From Allobosea sp. (lineage in GTDB: Bacteria; Pseudomonadota; Alphaproteobacteria; Rhizobiales; Kaistiaceae): DNA of 64,000 nt. The stretch lies in the NCBI GenBank assembly GCA_017307955.1, contig JAFKFV010000008.1, positions 62,001 through 126,000 of the forward strand, in the 5' to 3' direction. Shown here piece by piece: positions 28,939 through 37,662 of the stretch; within the stretch, counting starts at the first letter, position 1; each line of letters starts with the position of its first letter. The position numbers were made by a program, and so were the translations under genes. Under the pieces are notes generated by a model, which did no database searches, was not told the DNA's origin, and saw nothing but the letters and a program-made list of their open reading frames with translations.

Positions 28939-29862
28939 ATGGCGATGACGCTCCAGACGACGAGACGGCCGGCCGCGGCGCGACCCCGGCGCCAGCAGAT
29001 CCTGCCCGACCGCCTCCTCCCTTACGGCATGATCGGGCCGGCCGTCTTCGTTGCCTTCGCCATCGCCATCATCCCGCTCTGCTACGCTCTCTGGCTGTCG
29101 CTGCAGGACTGGTACATGCTGCGGCGGCCGACCCCGGTCTGGGGCGGGCTCGTCAACTACCGCACGCTCCTTTCCGATACCGCGCTCTGGGCCTCGTTCG
29201 GGCGCACCTGGATCTGGACGATCGGCACGGTCGTCGTCGAGGTGGCGCTGGCGCTGCCGATCGCGCTTCTCCTCAACCGCGAAAGCGCGGTGGCGCGCAC
29301 CGCCTCGGCGGTGATCCTGCTCCCCTGGGTGACGCCGTTCATCGTGCTCGGCTTCGGCTGGCGGTTCCTGCTCGATTCGGGCGTGGGGCCGATCCATGCG
29401 CTGCTGCACGTCCTTGGCCTCGCGGGCGACTCCTCGATCCTCAACGATCCGGTCGGCGCCTTCGCCATGATCATCTTCATCTCGGGCTGGAAGGGGACGC
29501 CGTTCCTGGTGATCGCCATCCTCGCCGCGCTGAAGTCGATCCCGGACGAACTCTACGAGGCCGCCGAGGTCGACGGCGCCGGGCCGGTGCAGCGCTTCGT
29601 CCATGTGACGCTGCCCGAGATCTGGAACACGATCGTCACCGTCGGCCTCGTGCTCGGCATCCTCGCCTTCTATTCGTTCGACCTGCCCTGGATCATGACC
29701 AAGGGCGGCCCGCAGGACGCGACGACGCTTGTCGGCATCGCCATGTACAAGGCCGTCTTCCTCGATCTCCGCCCGGCCTATGCCGCCGCGATCTCGGTCG
29801 TGATGCTGGTGCTGCTGTTCATCGCCTCGCTGATCACGCTCCGGCTCAGGAGGAGGCACTGA
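28939..29862 (+). CDS. Carbohydrate ABC transporter permease (MalF/UgpA-like)
   Basis: A 307-residue permease with six hydrophobic segments, the first at about 30-55. The EAA loop, contact for the ATPase, reads EAAEVDGAGPVQRFVHVTLPE. The start is ATG at 28939, 13 bases after the binding-protein stop; ATG at 28945 is an alternative. Its stop overlaps the next permease start (TGATG). Confidence 0.92.
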   Translation: MAMTLQTTRRPAAARPRRQQILPDRLLPYGMIGPAVFVAFAIAIIPLCYALWLSLQDWYMLRRPTPVWGGLVNYRTLLSDTALWASFGRTWIWTIGTVVVEVALALPIALLLNRESAVARTASAVILLPWVTPFIVLGFGWRFLLDSGVGPIHALLHVLGLAGDSSILNDPVGAFAMIIFISGWKGTPFLVIAILAALKSIPDELYEAAEVDGAGPVQRFVHVTLPEIWNTIVTVGLVLGILAFYSFDLPWIMTKGGPQDATTLVGIAMYKAVFLDLRPAYAAAISVVMLVLLFIASLITLRLRRRH

Positions 29863-30689
29863 TGCGCCATCGCTCCCCGACGCGCGAACTGGCGCTCGAC
29901 GCGACCACGATCGTCGTCATCTTCCTGCTGCTGGTGCCGATCCTCTGGGTGTTCGTCGCCTCGGTGCGGCCGGAGACCGACATCACCGGCGGCGGGCTGA
30001 TCCCGACCCGCTTCACCTTCGAGCATTACGCGGCGATCCTCGCCAAGAAGCCGTTCCTGATCGCGCTCAAGAACAGCCTGATCGTCGGCATCGCCGTCGC
30101 GGTCGTCACCACGGCGCTCGCCATGCCGGCCGCCTATGCGCTGTCGCGCTTCGCCTTCGGCGGCCGCAATTTCTTCGCGCTGCTGATCCTCGGCACGCAG
30201 ATGCTGCCGAGCCTCGCCGTGCTGGTGCCGCTCGTCGTCATCATCCGGCAGATCGGCCTCACCAACACGCTGACGGCGCTCATCTTCACGCATCTGGCGC
30301 TCGGCATGCCGATCGCGGTCTGGATGCTGAAGGGCTATATCGACGCGATCCCGAAGGAGCTCGAGGAAGCGGCGCTGATCGACGGCTGCGGCCGGCTCGG
30401 CGCGATGTGGCGCATCGTCGTGCCGCTGATCCGCCCGGCGATCATCGCGGTCGGCACCTTCGCCTTCGTCCTCTCCTGGGGCGAATATCTGATGGCGCTG
30501 GCGCTGATCTTGAAATCCGACGTCAAGACGCTGCCGCTCGCGCTGCAGGGCCTGTTCGATCCCTATTCCTTCTCCTGGGGCCAGGTCATGGCCGGCGGCA
30601 CGATCATCGCCCTGCCGGCCATCCTGCTCTTCCTCATCTTCCGCAGGCAACTCGTCGGCGGCCTGCTCGCCGGCGGCGTGAAAGGATAG
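29862..30689 (+). CDS. Carbohydrate ABC transporter permease (MalG/UgpE-like)
   Basis: A 275-residue inner-membrane permease with about six segments and the EAA loop EEAALIDGCGRLGAMWRIVV. It forms the heterodimer with the preceding permease, overlapping its stop by one base. No ATPase gene follows; the next gene is an oxidoreductase. The importer therefore must borrow an ATPase encoded elsewhere, as MsmX-type systems do. Confidence 0.93.
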   Translation: MRHRSPTRELALDATTIVVIFLLLVPILWVFVASVRPETDITGGGLIPTRFTFEHYAAILAKKPFLIALKNSLIVGIAVAVVTTALAMPAAYALSRFAFGGRNFFALLILGTQMLPSLAVLVPLVVIIRQIGLTNTLTALIFTHLALGMPIAVWMLKGYIDAIPKELEEAALIDGCGRLGAMWRIVVPLIRPAIIAVGTFAFVLSWGEYLMALALILKSDVKTLPLALQGLFDPYSFSWGQVMAGGTIIALPAILLFLIFRRQLVGGLLAGGVKG

Positions 30690-30692
30690 TCC

Positions 30693-31757
30693 ATGAGCGC
30701 AATTTCCGGCGCCACCCCCCGCTCGACCCGCTCGCTCTATTTCACCGGACCGCGCGACCTCGAGATCCGCGAGGAGCCGCTGCGCGAGCCGGGTCCGGAC
30801 GAGATCGTGCTCGCCGCGATCGTCTCGGGCATCTCGGCCGGCACCGAGCTCAACGTCTTCCGGGGCCTCGCCCCGCAATGGCGCCAGCACATGGACCCGG
30901 AAACCCGCCTCTTCCTCGACGGCGGCTCGGACTGGACCTGGCCGGCGCGCTATGGCTACGCCATGGTCGGCCGCGTCGAGCGGCTCGGCGCCGCGGTGAC
31001 CGACCGCAAGGAGGGCGAGATCGTCTTCGCCTATGCCCCGCACGGCGCCCATGCCGTGCTGCCGGCCCGCGCGGTGGTGCCGCTCGGCGATCTCGCCGAT
31101 CCCGAGACCGGCATCTTCTTCGCCAATCTCAACACCGCCTATAACGGCGTCCTCGACGCGCATATCCCGCTCGGCGCCGATGTCGTCGTCAGCGGGCTCG
31201 GTGTGATCGGCCAGATGGTCGTCCGCTTCCTGAAGCGGAGCGGCGCCCGCACCATCATCGGCGTCGACGGCATCGATCTGCGCCGCGACCTCGCCAGGGC
31301 GGGCGGCGCCGATCATGTGCTGGTGCCGGGCGCCGACAAGGTGGCGGAAACGGTGAGGAGCCTCACCGGCGGCCGTGGCGCCGATGTCGTCGTCGAGGTC
31401 TCGGGCGCGGCGCCGGCGCTCAACGAGGCGATCCGCACCGCCGGCTATAACGGCACCGTGGTCGCCATGTCCTGGTATGGCGGCACCTTCGAGAGCCTGT
31501 CGCTCTCCGGCGAATTCCACCACAACCGGCCGCGCATCATCTCCTCGCAGGTCGGCAATGTGAATCCGTTCCTCGGACCGCTCTGGTCGACGGCGCGGCG
31601 CGGTGCCATCGTGCGCGAGTTCATGGACGCCTATGCGGGCGACCTGAAGACTTTCGTCACCCATCGCGTGCCGCTTGCTGACGCGGCGCGCGGCTACCGC
31701 CTGCTCGACCAGGGTTCGCCCGAGGTCATGCAGGTGCTCATCGACTACCGTCTCTGA
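30693..31757 (+). CDS. MDR-family oxidoreductase lacking the usual zinc ligands
   Basis: A 354-residue medium-chain dehydrogenase/reductase. The N-terminal GroES-like domain has AIVSGISAGTELNVFRG in place of the Cys-Gly-His zinc motif, and the Rossmann core has VVVSGLGVIGQMVVRFLKRSG. This resembles the BchC-like/threonine-dehydrogenase-like subgroup rather than classical zinc alcohol dehydrogenases. It starts three bases after the permease stop, so it is in the importer operon and probably oxidises the imported sugar or a derivative. Confidence 0.8.
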   Translation: MSAISGATPRSTRSLYFTGPRDLEIREEPLREPGPDEIVLAAIVSGISAGTELNVFRGLAPQWRQHMDPETRLFLDGGSDWTWPARYGYAMVGRVERLGAAVTDRKEGEIVFAYAPHGAHAVLPARAVVPLGDLADPETGIFFANLNTAYNGVLDAHIPLGADVVVSGLGVIGQMVVRFLKRSGARTIIGVDGIDLRRDLARAGGADHVLVPGADKVAETVRSLTGGRGADVVVEVSGAAPALNEAIRTAGYNGTVVAMSWYGGTFESLSLSGEFHHNRPRIISSQVGNVNPFLGPLWSTARRGAIVREFMDAYAGDLKTFVTHRVPLADAARGYRLLDQGSPEVMQVLIDYRL

Positions 31758-31777
31758 TCCGCCCGGAGCCCTGCATC

Positions 31778-32536
31778 ATGCGTTATTCCGCCTGTCTCGA
31801 ATGGCTGTTCGCCGCCGAGGCGCCCGATTTCGCCGACCGCATCCGCCATGCGAGGAAGGCGGGGCTCGACGGCGTCGAGTTCTGGCTGTGGCGCAACAAG
31901 GACCTCGCCGCCATCCGCGCCGCGCTGGACGAGACCGGCCTTCCGGTCACCGGCTTCTGCGCCGAGCCGATGGTGCCGCTGACCGATCCGGCCAAGCATG
32001 CCGAGTTCCTCGAGGGGCTGAAGCCGTCGATCGAGGCGGCGCACCGCCTCGGCGCGCCTGTGCTCATCGTGCAGGCCGGCGCCGACCTTCCCGGCCGCAG
32101 CCGGGCCGAGCAGCGCGCCGCGCTGACTGAATGCCTCGGCAAGGCCGCCGACCTCCTGGCCGGCTCGGGCGTCGTGCTCGCCGTCGAGCCGCTCAACACG
32201 CTCGTCGACCATGTCGGCTATTTCCTGCCCTCGACCAAGGAAGGTCTCGACATCATCGACGATGTCGGGCGGCCGGAAATCCGAATCCTCTACGACATCT
32301 ACCACTCCGCCGTGATGGGCGAGGCGATCGAGGACGTGCTCGCCGGCCGGCTCGACCGCGTGGCGCATGTCCATCTCGCCGACACGCCCGGCCGCCACGA
32401 GCCCGGCACCGGCCAGCTCGACTGGCAGGCGCGCGTCGCCTGGCTGGAGGCGAACGGCTATTCCGGCATGGTCGGGCTCGAATATAAGCCGACGAAGGAT
32501 ACGGCGGAGAGCCTGGCGGCGGTGCTCGGCCGCTGA
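31778..32536 (+). CDS. Hydroxypyruvate-isomerase-like TIM-barrel protein
   Basis: A 252-residue AP-endonuclease-2/xylose-isomerase-like barrel, closest in look to Hyi/OtnI family isomerases. Candidate metal ligands lie in LAVEPLN (Glu), LYDIYH (Asp/His), VHLADTPGRHEPGTG (His) and GLEYKP (Glu). It is the last plus-strand gene of the LacI-regulated operon, 20 bases after the oxidoreductase. Together they suggest oxidation then isomerisation of an imported carbohydrate; the exact reaction is unknown. Confidence 0.8.
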   Translation: MRYSACLEWLFAAEAPDFADRIRHARKAGLDGVEFWLWRNKDLAAIRAALDETGLPVTGFCAEPMVPLTDPAKHAEFLEGLKPSIEAAHRLGAPVLIVQAGADLPGRSRAEQRAALTECLGKAADLLAGSGVVLAVEPLNTLVDHVGYFLPSTKEGLDIIDDVGRPEIRILYDIYHSAVMGEAIEDVLAGRLDRVAHVHLADTPGRHEPGTGQLDWQARVAWLEANGYSGMVGLEYKPTKDTAESLAAVLGR

Positions 32537-32549
32537 GAGGAAGCAAAGG

Positions 32550-32670
32550 CCCTCACCCCGGCCCTCTCCCGGAGGGAGAGGGGGCGCGCTGTGCGGGTTG
32601 AGGGGTCGACCAGAGCTGCCCACGGCACAACCCGTCCCCTCTCCCTCTGGGAGAGGGTTAGGGTGAGGGG
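32550..32670. repeat. Paired inverted palindromic repeat, family 1
   Basis: Two inverted copies of a short element, CCCTCACCCCGGCCCTCTCC (from 32550) and its inverted form ending GTTAGGGTGAGGGG (to 32670), flank about 50 bases. Each copy is itself an inverted repeat (CCCTCTCCC/GGGAGAGGG), and CGGGTTG/CAACCCG (32594-32600, 32628-32634) pair further in. The same family recurs at 53948-54081. Confidence 0.85.
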
Positions 32671-32703
32671 CTTCTGCTGCTGCCGGGTCTCCTGACGCTA
32701 CCC

Positions 32704-32841
32704 GAAGAGCCCCCTCTCCAGCTCTCCCCCGCTTCGCGGGAGAGAGGGCCTTGCGCGGCCGGCATCGATGCTGCGGCCTTCCGGGGTGGCTCTTCTGCCT
32801 CTCCCGCAAAGCGGGGGAGGGTCGGGGAGGGGGTTCTCTTC
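32704..32841. repeat. Paired inverted palindromic repeat, family 2
   Basis: A second pair: one copy with GAAGAGCCCCCTCTCC and CCCCGCTTCGCGGG (32704-32750) and its inverted relative with CCCGCAAAGCGGGG and GGGGAGGGGG (32795-32841). The stem-loop core CCCGC-N3-GCGGG is shared with the copy at 38652-38701. With the family-1 pair it fills the 316-base gap between the convergent isomerase genes, so no gene is expected there. Confidence 0.85.
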
Positions 32842-32852
32842 CGGACCGATGA

Positions 32853-33692
32853 CTACCCGATCGCCTCGCGCAGCGTCTTCAGCGCCACGCGGTGGCCTTC
32901 GCGGCGGGCTTCGAGGTCTTTTTTCGGCCAGCCGAAATCGGAATCCTCGTGCTCCAAGGCGATGACACCGTCGAAGCCGTCGGCGCGCGCGGCGGCGATG
33001 AAGGCCTTCCAGTCGAGCAGGCCGCGGCCGGGCAGCACGTAGCGGTACCAGGGATTGCCGTGCTTCTCGATGATCTCGCGGTTGAGCACCGTATCCTTGC
33101 CGTGCAGGATCGCGATGCGGCTGGCGAATTCGCGCCGCGCCGCCATCGGGTCGATGTCCTGCCAGATGAGATGCGAGGGGTCGAATTCGAGGCCGAGCCG
33201 CGGATCGGGAACGAGCGCAAACAATTTGCGCCAGCCGACCGGGTTCACCGCGATGAATTTCTTGTCCGGCCCCGGCCAGTTCTCCATCACGATCTTGATC
33301 GGCGAGTCGCTGGTTTCAGCGAGCAGTTCCTTCGCGAAGGCGGCGAAGGCGGCATAGTTCTCGTCGTCGCCGGCATCGGGATCATGGCCGGGGAAGAGGA
33401 CGAAGACCGGGACTTCCGCGTCGGCGGCGGCGCGGACGAAGTCCTTCGTCAGCGCGTGGAGCGCGGCGCGGGCGGCCGGATCCGGGTCGAGCTGGTTGCC
33501 GAACAGCGTGACCGAGGAGACCGTCAGGCCCTTGGCGCGGGCGCGCTCCACGATCGGCGCGAGATCGGCCGGCGCCGGGATATGGCTGCGCACATCGATC
33601 TCGATCGCGTCGAAGCCTTCCTTCGCCGCGAACTCGATCACCTCGTCGATCGGGCGATCGCCGAGGGTCGAGGTATAGAATCCGACTTGCAT
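32853..33692 (-). CDS. Sugar phosphate isomerase/epimerase-like TIM-barrel protein
   Basis: A 279-residue xylose-isomerase-like TIM barrel starting MQVGFYTSTLGDRPIDEVIE. Candidate metal ligands are in VMENWPGP (Glu), LEFDPSHL (Asp/His), ILHGKDT (His) and IALEHED (Glu). The family includes IolE-like dehydratases and sugar epimerases. The start is ATG at 33692 preceded by GGAAACAGC; an upstream extension to 33845 is low-complexity. It converges on the LacI-regulated operon and probably works on related carbohydrates. Confidence 0.78.
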   Translation of the reverse strand: MQVGFYTSTLGDRPIDEVIEFAAKEGFDAIEIDVRSHIPAPADLAPIVERARAKGLTVSSVTLFGNQLDPDPAARAALHALTKDFVRAAADAEVPVFVLFPGHDPDAGDDENYAAFAAFAKELLAETSDSPIKIVMENWPGPDKKFIAVNPVGWRKLFALVPDPRLGLEFDPSHLIWQDIDPMAARREFASRIAILHGKDTVLNREIIEKHGNPWYRYVLPGRGLLDWKAFIAAARADGFDGVIALEHEDSDFGWPKKDLEARREGHRVALKTLREAIG

Positions 33693-33816
33693 GCTGTTTC
33701 CACCCTTGTTGGCCGACCGCGAGCCGGCGGCCGGCACGGTCATCCTCCCCGGAGACCGCGACCGAGAGATAACGCCTGGCGAGGGTGCGGCGCCAGAGGC
33801 GAGACAGCGGGCCGGC

Positions 33817-34305
33817 TCACTCCCGGTCGGCCGACCGCTCGGCATGGTGTCCGATCAGCGAGAGGCTGATGATGACGACAAGCGCGACGACGGTCGCGAG
33901 CACGGCGATGCCGATGAAGCCGAGGCCGCAGGCGACGCCGATGGCGCCGGCGAGCCACATGGCGGCGCCGGTGGTGATGCCCTGGACGCGGCCGCGGCTC
34001 TGGATGATGGCGCCGGCGGCGAGGAAGGCGACGCCGGAGGTTACGGCCTCGATGATACGGACCGGATCGACGACAACATGCTCCATGCCGAGCGTGTCGG
34101 AATGAAGGATCTCCAGCATCACGACCGTGAACAGCGCCGAGGCGAGCGCCGTCAGCGTATGCGTTCTGAGACCGGCGGGGCGGGAGCGCCATTCGCGCTC
34201 CGCGCCGATCAGCGCCCCGAGGAGAGAGGCGGCGACGAGACGGAGCGCGATATGCGACTTCGGCAGATGCGTTTCGAGGAAGGCCGCATCGAGAAGGTCG
34301 AGCAT
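33817..34305 (-). CDS. MgtC/SapB-family membrane protein
   Basis: A 162-residue inner-membrane protein with four to five hydrophobic segments. It has the family signature RLVAASLLGALIGAEREWRS followed by PAGLRTHTLTALASALF and AGAIIQSRGRVQGITTGAAM. MgtC proteins are linked to low-Mg survival and to modulation of ATP synthase. The start is ATG at 34305. It precedes the isomerase gene by 125 bases and follows the entericidin-like gene by 17. Confidence 0.9.
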   Translation of the reverse strand: MLDLLDAAFLETHLPKSHIALRLVAASLLGALIGAEREWRSRPAGLRTHTLTALASALFTVVMLEILHSDTLGMEHVVVDPVRIIEAVTSGVAFLAAGAIIQSRGRVQGITTGAAMWLAGAIGVACGLGFIGIAVLATVVALVVIISLSLIGHHAERSADRE

Positions 34306-34321
34306 GATGGCAGGGGCGACC

Positions 34322-34456
34322 TTACTGGACCGCGCGCTCCACGGCATTGCCGGTCTGCTTCACATCGGTCGCGACGCCTGTGACGGTGTTGGCGCAGCCG
34401 GCGAGCGTGGCGACGGCGACGAGGACGAAGGCGGCGGCGGCGGAACGGAAGGTCAT
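34322..34456 (-). CDS. Entericidin A/B-like small lipoprotein
   Basis: A 44-residue peptide with a lipoprotein signal: MTFRSAAAAFVLVAVATLAG, with the lipobox Cys at 21 in LAGC. The mature part NTVTGVATDVKQTGNAVE matches the entericidin family, small envelope lipoproteins seen in toxin-antidote pairs and stress responses. The start is ATG at 34456. It is easy to miss because of its size. Confidence 0.82.
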   Translation of the reverse strand: MTFRSAAAAFVLVAVATLAGCANTVTGVATDVKQTGNAVERAVQ

Positions 34457-34518
34457 GGCGTGTCTCCAGGTTGAGCCTGAAAACCAATGCCGCCGCGCCG
34501 CCCAGGTTCCGCCCGATT

Positions 34519-35487
34519 TCAGTCCCGCACGAGCAGGCGGCGGAACGGCAGTTCGGGACCGAGCGGCACGATCCGGGTGGGGTTGAGCGCCTTGATCGAC
34601 CAATAGCCGCGCTTGATGTGGTCGATGCTGACCGTCCCGGCGATGCCGGGGATCGCGAGGATGCGCTCCACATAGGCGGAGAGGCGCGGATAATCGGCGA
34701 GGCGGCGGAGATTGCATTTGAAGACGCCGTGATAGGCGGCATCGAAGCGGATGAGCGTCACGAAGGCGCGGATGTCGGTCTCGGTGAACCGGTCGCCGAC
34801 GAGGAAGCGCCGGCCGTCGAGCCGCGCCTCGAGCTCGTCCAGCATCGCGAAGACGTCGAGGAACGCCTCGTCATAGGCGAGCTGCGTGGTCGCGAAGCCG
34901 GCGCGGTAGACGCCGTTATTGAGGCGCGGATAGATGCGCTCGTTGAGGGCGTCGATCTCGGCGCGCAGCGGCTCCGGATAGAGGTCGACGCTCGCGTCGG
35001 CGAGCGCGCCGAAGCCCGCATCCAGCATGCGGACGATATCGGCGGACTCGTTGTTGACGATCGTGCCGCGCTCGGTGTCCCAGAGCACGGGGACGGTGGC
35101 GCGGCCGGTGAAATGCGGCTCGGCCCGGGTATAGAGCTCGTGGATATGGCGGGCGCCCATGACGGGATCGGGCCGCGAAACGCTATCGTCGCCGAAGCGC
35201 CAGCCCTCGTCGGCGATGACCGGCTCGACGATGGTGACCGGGATGGCATCTTCGAGCTTCTTCACCGCGCGGGCGATCAGCGTGCGGGAGGCCCAGGGGC
35301 AGATGAGCGCGACATAGAGCCGGTAGCGGCCGGCCTCGGCGCGGAAGCCGCCCTCGCCCGTCGGGCCGGGGCTGCCATCGGGCGTGACGAAGCTGCGGAA
35401 GGACGAGACCTGCCGCACGAAGCCGCCCTTGGCGTCCTTGGCCTGGACGGGATCCCACTCCGCCGACCATTTTCCGTTGACGAGCAT
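34519..35487 (-). CDS. Glutathionyl-hydroquinone reductase-like GST (YqjG/PcpF family)
   Basis: A 322-residue omega/xi-class glutathione transferase. The family motif CPWA is at 63-66 (LICPWASRTLIARAVKKLED), with C63 as the catalytic Cys that removes glutathione from glutathionyl-hydroquinones. The length and the C-terminal helical domain (GVYRAGFATTQLAYDEAFLD) agree. The start MLVNGKWSAEW at 35487 has a GGGAT SD; the GTG at 35520 is less likely. It is divergent from the adenine deaminase gene. Confidence 0.92.
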   Translation of the reverse strand: MLVNGKWSAEWDPVQAKDAKGGFVRQVSSFRSFVTPDGSPGPTGEGGFRAEAGRYRLYVALICPWASRTLIARAVKKLEDAIPVTIVEPVIADEGWRFGDDSVSRPDPVMGARHIHELYTRAEPHFTGRATVPVLWDTERGTIVNNESADIVRMLDAGFGALADASVDLYPEPLRAEIDALNERIYPRLNNGVYRAGFATTQLAYDEAFLDVFAMLDELEARLDGRRFLVGDRFTETDIRAFVTLIRFDAAYHGVFKCNLRRLADYPRLSAYVERILAIPGIAGTVSIDHIKRGYWSIKALNPTRIVPLGPELPFRRLLVRD

Positions 35488-35663
35488 GGCTGATCCCGCT
35501 TGGTCCGTTGACGATGCCACGAGGCTAGCGCCCGGCGGCGGCCATGGATATGCGCGCGCCGTCGAACGCTGCGTGCACCGACTCGCATGCGGCCATGCGG
35601 GCGCTTTACAGCCCGGCCGGCGCCTTCTAGGTCTCGACGCTTCCCCGACCCGCGAGGCTCAAG

Positions 35664-37541
35664 ATGGCTCCCCCCGCCGCGCCGCTCCCCGACGATCTCC
35701 TCATCGATGCCGCGGACGAGATCGCCATCCGCCAGGACCTGACGCTGACGGCGCTCGGCAAGCGCCCGGCCGACCGGGTCATCACCGTCGGGCGCCTGCT
35801 CGACGTGCATTCGCGGCAGTGGCGGGAGGACCAGGAGATCGTCGTCAAGGGCCGGCGCATCGCCTATGTCGGGCCGGCCGGCTCCTGGCAGGGCGAGGCG
35901 GCGGAGCGGATCGCCGAGCCGTCGCTTTCCGCGGTGCCGGGCTTCGGCGAGGCGCACAAGCATATCGAGAGCTCGCATCTGACGCCGGAATACGAGACGG
36001 CGCTGGTCATGCCGCATGGCGTCACCTGGGTCTGCGAGGCGAGCCACGAGTTTTCCAACGTCAACGGACCGAAGAATCTCGAATTCTGGCTGACCGCCCG
36101 GCGCATGGGCTCGCCGATGAAGATCTTCCCGCTGCCGGGCTCTGCCGTGCCGCCGACCGCCTATGAATGGGGCGGCGGCCATTTCGGCTATGACGAGCAG
36201 AAGGGCTTTCTCGCCGAGAGCCTGATGGTCGCCGGGCTCGACGAGGTCATGGACTGGCCGGCGGTGTGGAACCCCGAGAACCCGTCCTATGACCGGCTCT
36301 GGGGCATGATCCGCGCCACCTTCGAGAAGCGCGGCGTCGTCGAAGGCCATGCGGCGGGCATCCGCGACCTCGCCACGATCAACGCCTTCGCCGCGGCCGG
36401 CATGGCCTCCGACCACGAGGCCTGGTTCGTCGAGGAGGTGTGGGAGAAGCTCGCGCACGGGCTCTTCTGCGAACTCCGCCCGCATTCGCTGCCCGATATC
36501 ATCAAGGGGCTGATCGCCAAGGGCCTTGCCGACTGGTCGCAGATCGCCTTCGTCACCGACGACCGCAGCGCTTCGGATACGCTGAAGATCGGCGCCACCG
36601 ACCACAATGTCCGCCTCGCGATCGAGAACGGCCTTTCGCCCGAGATCGCCATCCAGTGCGTGACGCTCAACCCGGCGCGGCATATGCGGCTGACGCCCTG
36701 GGTCGGCTCAATCGCGCCGGGACGCTTCGCCGACATGGTGCTGCTTGAGGACGTGCCGTCGCTCACGATCGCCAAGGTGGTGGCGGATGGCAGAATCGCC
36801 GCGGAGGCGGGGCACTATACGGGGCCGTTGCCCAAGATCGACTGGCCGGACTGGGCGACGAAGACGGTGAAGCTCGACCGCGTGGTGACGGCGGAGGATT
36901 TCCGGATCGCCGCGCCCTCGGATGCGCCGGTCGCCAAGGCGGCGCTGCTGCGGCCGTTCCACTGGCACGACGATTTCATCACCATGGAACTGCCGGTCGC
37001 GGACGGCGCCGTGCAGCGCGACGAGAGCCGTAACGTCACCAAATTCGCGATCGTCGACCGCTTCTCGGGCGAGGCGAAGGTCGCGAAGATGTTCTGGCTC
37101 GGCACCGGGCCGCGTACGGCGGACACCGCGCTCGGCGCGACGCTCGGCCATGACAAGCACAATATCTGGGTGGTCGGCTCCTCCGACGAGGCGATGGCGC
37201 TCGTCGCCAATGCGCTCGGTGAGCAGCAGGGCGGCTGGGTGCTCGCTTCGGGCGGCAAGATCGTGGCCCGGGTCGGCTACGAGGTCGGCGGGCTGATGAC
37301 GGCGCGGCCGGCCGAAGTGCTCGATGCCGAGATGCAGGCGCTCTATGCCGAGGGCGCGAAGATCGACTGGATGTATGAGCCGACCTTCTCGCCGCGCTGG
37401 TGGCCGGGCTTCCCGGAGCGGCTCTCCTTCGCGACGCTGACCTGCGCGCCCTGGAGGTGGGTGCTGGTGGCGCCCTCGCCGCTGGCGCCGCAGGGTTTCG
37501 TCAATGTCGCGACGGGCGCGACGCATCCGATCGTGTGGTGA
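35664..37541 (+). CDS. Adenine deaminase-like amidohydrolase
   Basis: A 625-residue metal-dependent amidohydrolase of the Ade family, which converts adenine to hypoxanthine and ammonia. The metal motif is GEAHKHIESSHLTPEY with H98, H100 and E102, where the family usually has DxHxHIES. Further blocks are CEASHEFSNVNG, AGMASDHEAW, VTDDRSASDTL and LNPARHMRL. The length is typical. It is followed by a BMP-type importer after 121 bases, suggesting purine uptake and salvage. Deamination of another 6-amino purine is possible. Confidence 0.85.
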   Translation: MAPPAAPLPDDLLIDAADEIAIRQDLTLTALGKRPADRVITVGRLLDVHSRQWREDQEIVVKGRRIAYVGPAGSWQGEAAERIAEPSLSAVPGFGEAHKHIESSHLTPEYETALVMPHGVTWVCEASHEFSNVNGPKNLEFWLTARRMGSPMKIFPLPGSAVPPTAYEWGGGHFGYDEQKGFLAESLMVAGLDEVMDWPAVWNPENPSYDRLWGMIRATFEKRGVVEGHAAGIRDLATINAFAAAGMASDHEAWFVEEVWEKLAHGLFCELRPHSLPDIIKGLIAKGLADWSQIAFVTDDRSASDTLKIGATDHNVRLAIENGLSPEIAIQCVTLNPARHMRLTPWVGSIAPGRFADMVLLEDVPSLTIAKVVADGRIAAEAGHYTGPLPKIDWPDWATKTVKLDRVVTAEDFRIAAPSDAPVAKAALLRPFHWHDDFITMELPVADGAVQRDESRNVTKFAIVDRFSGEAKVAKMFWLGTGPRTADTALGATLGHDKHNIWVVGSSDEAMALVANALGEQQGGWVLASGGKIVARVGYEVGGLMTARPAEVLDAEMQALYAEGAKIDWMYEPTFSPRWWPGFPERLSFATLTCAPWRWVLVAPSPLAPQGFVNVATGATHPIVW

Positions 37542-37662
37542 TCCGCACACAAAAGCCTCGCCATTGTGCACAACCGGTAGACCGGCGCACGCATTTCGGG
37601 CTGGTCAAAATCCGGGCATCGACTAGACCATTGTCGGAACGGCTTCACGACAAGCGGGGACG

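Noticed and set aside
32550..32841. A CRISPR array in the repeat-rich gap
   Set aside because: The repeats are inverted pairs of two families with no regular spacer length and no cas genes nearby.
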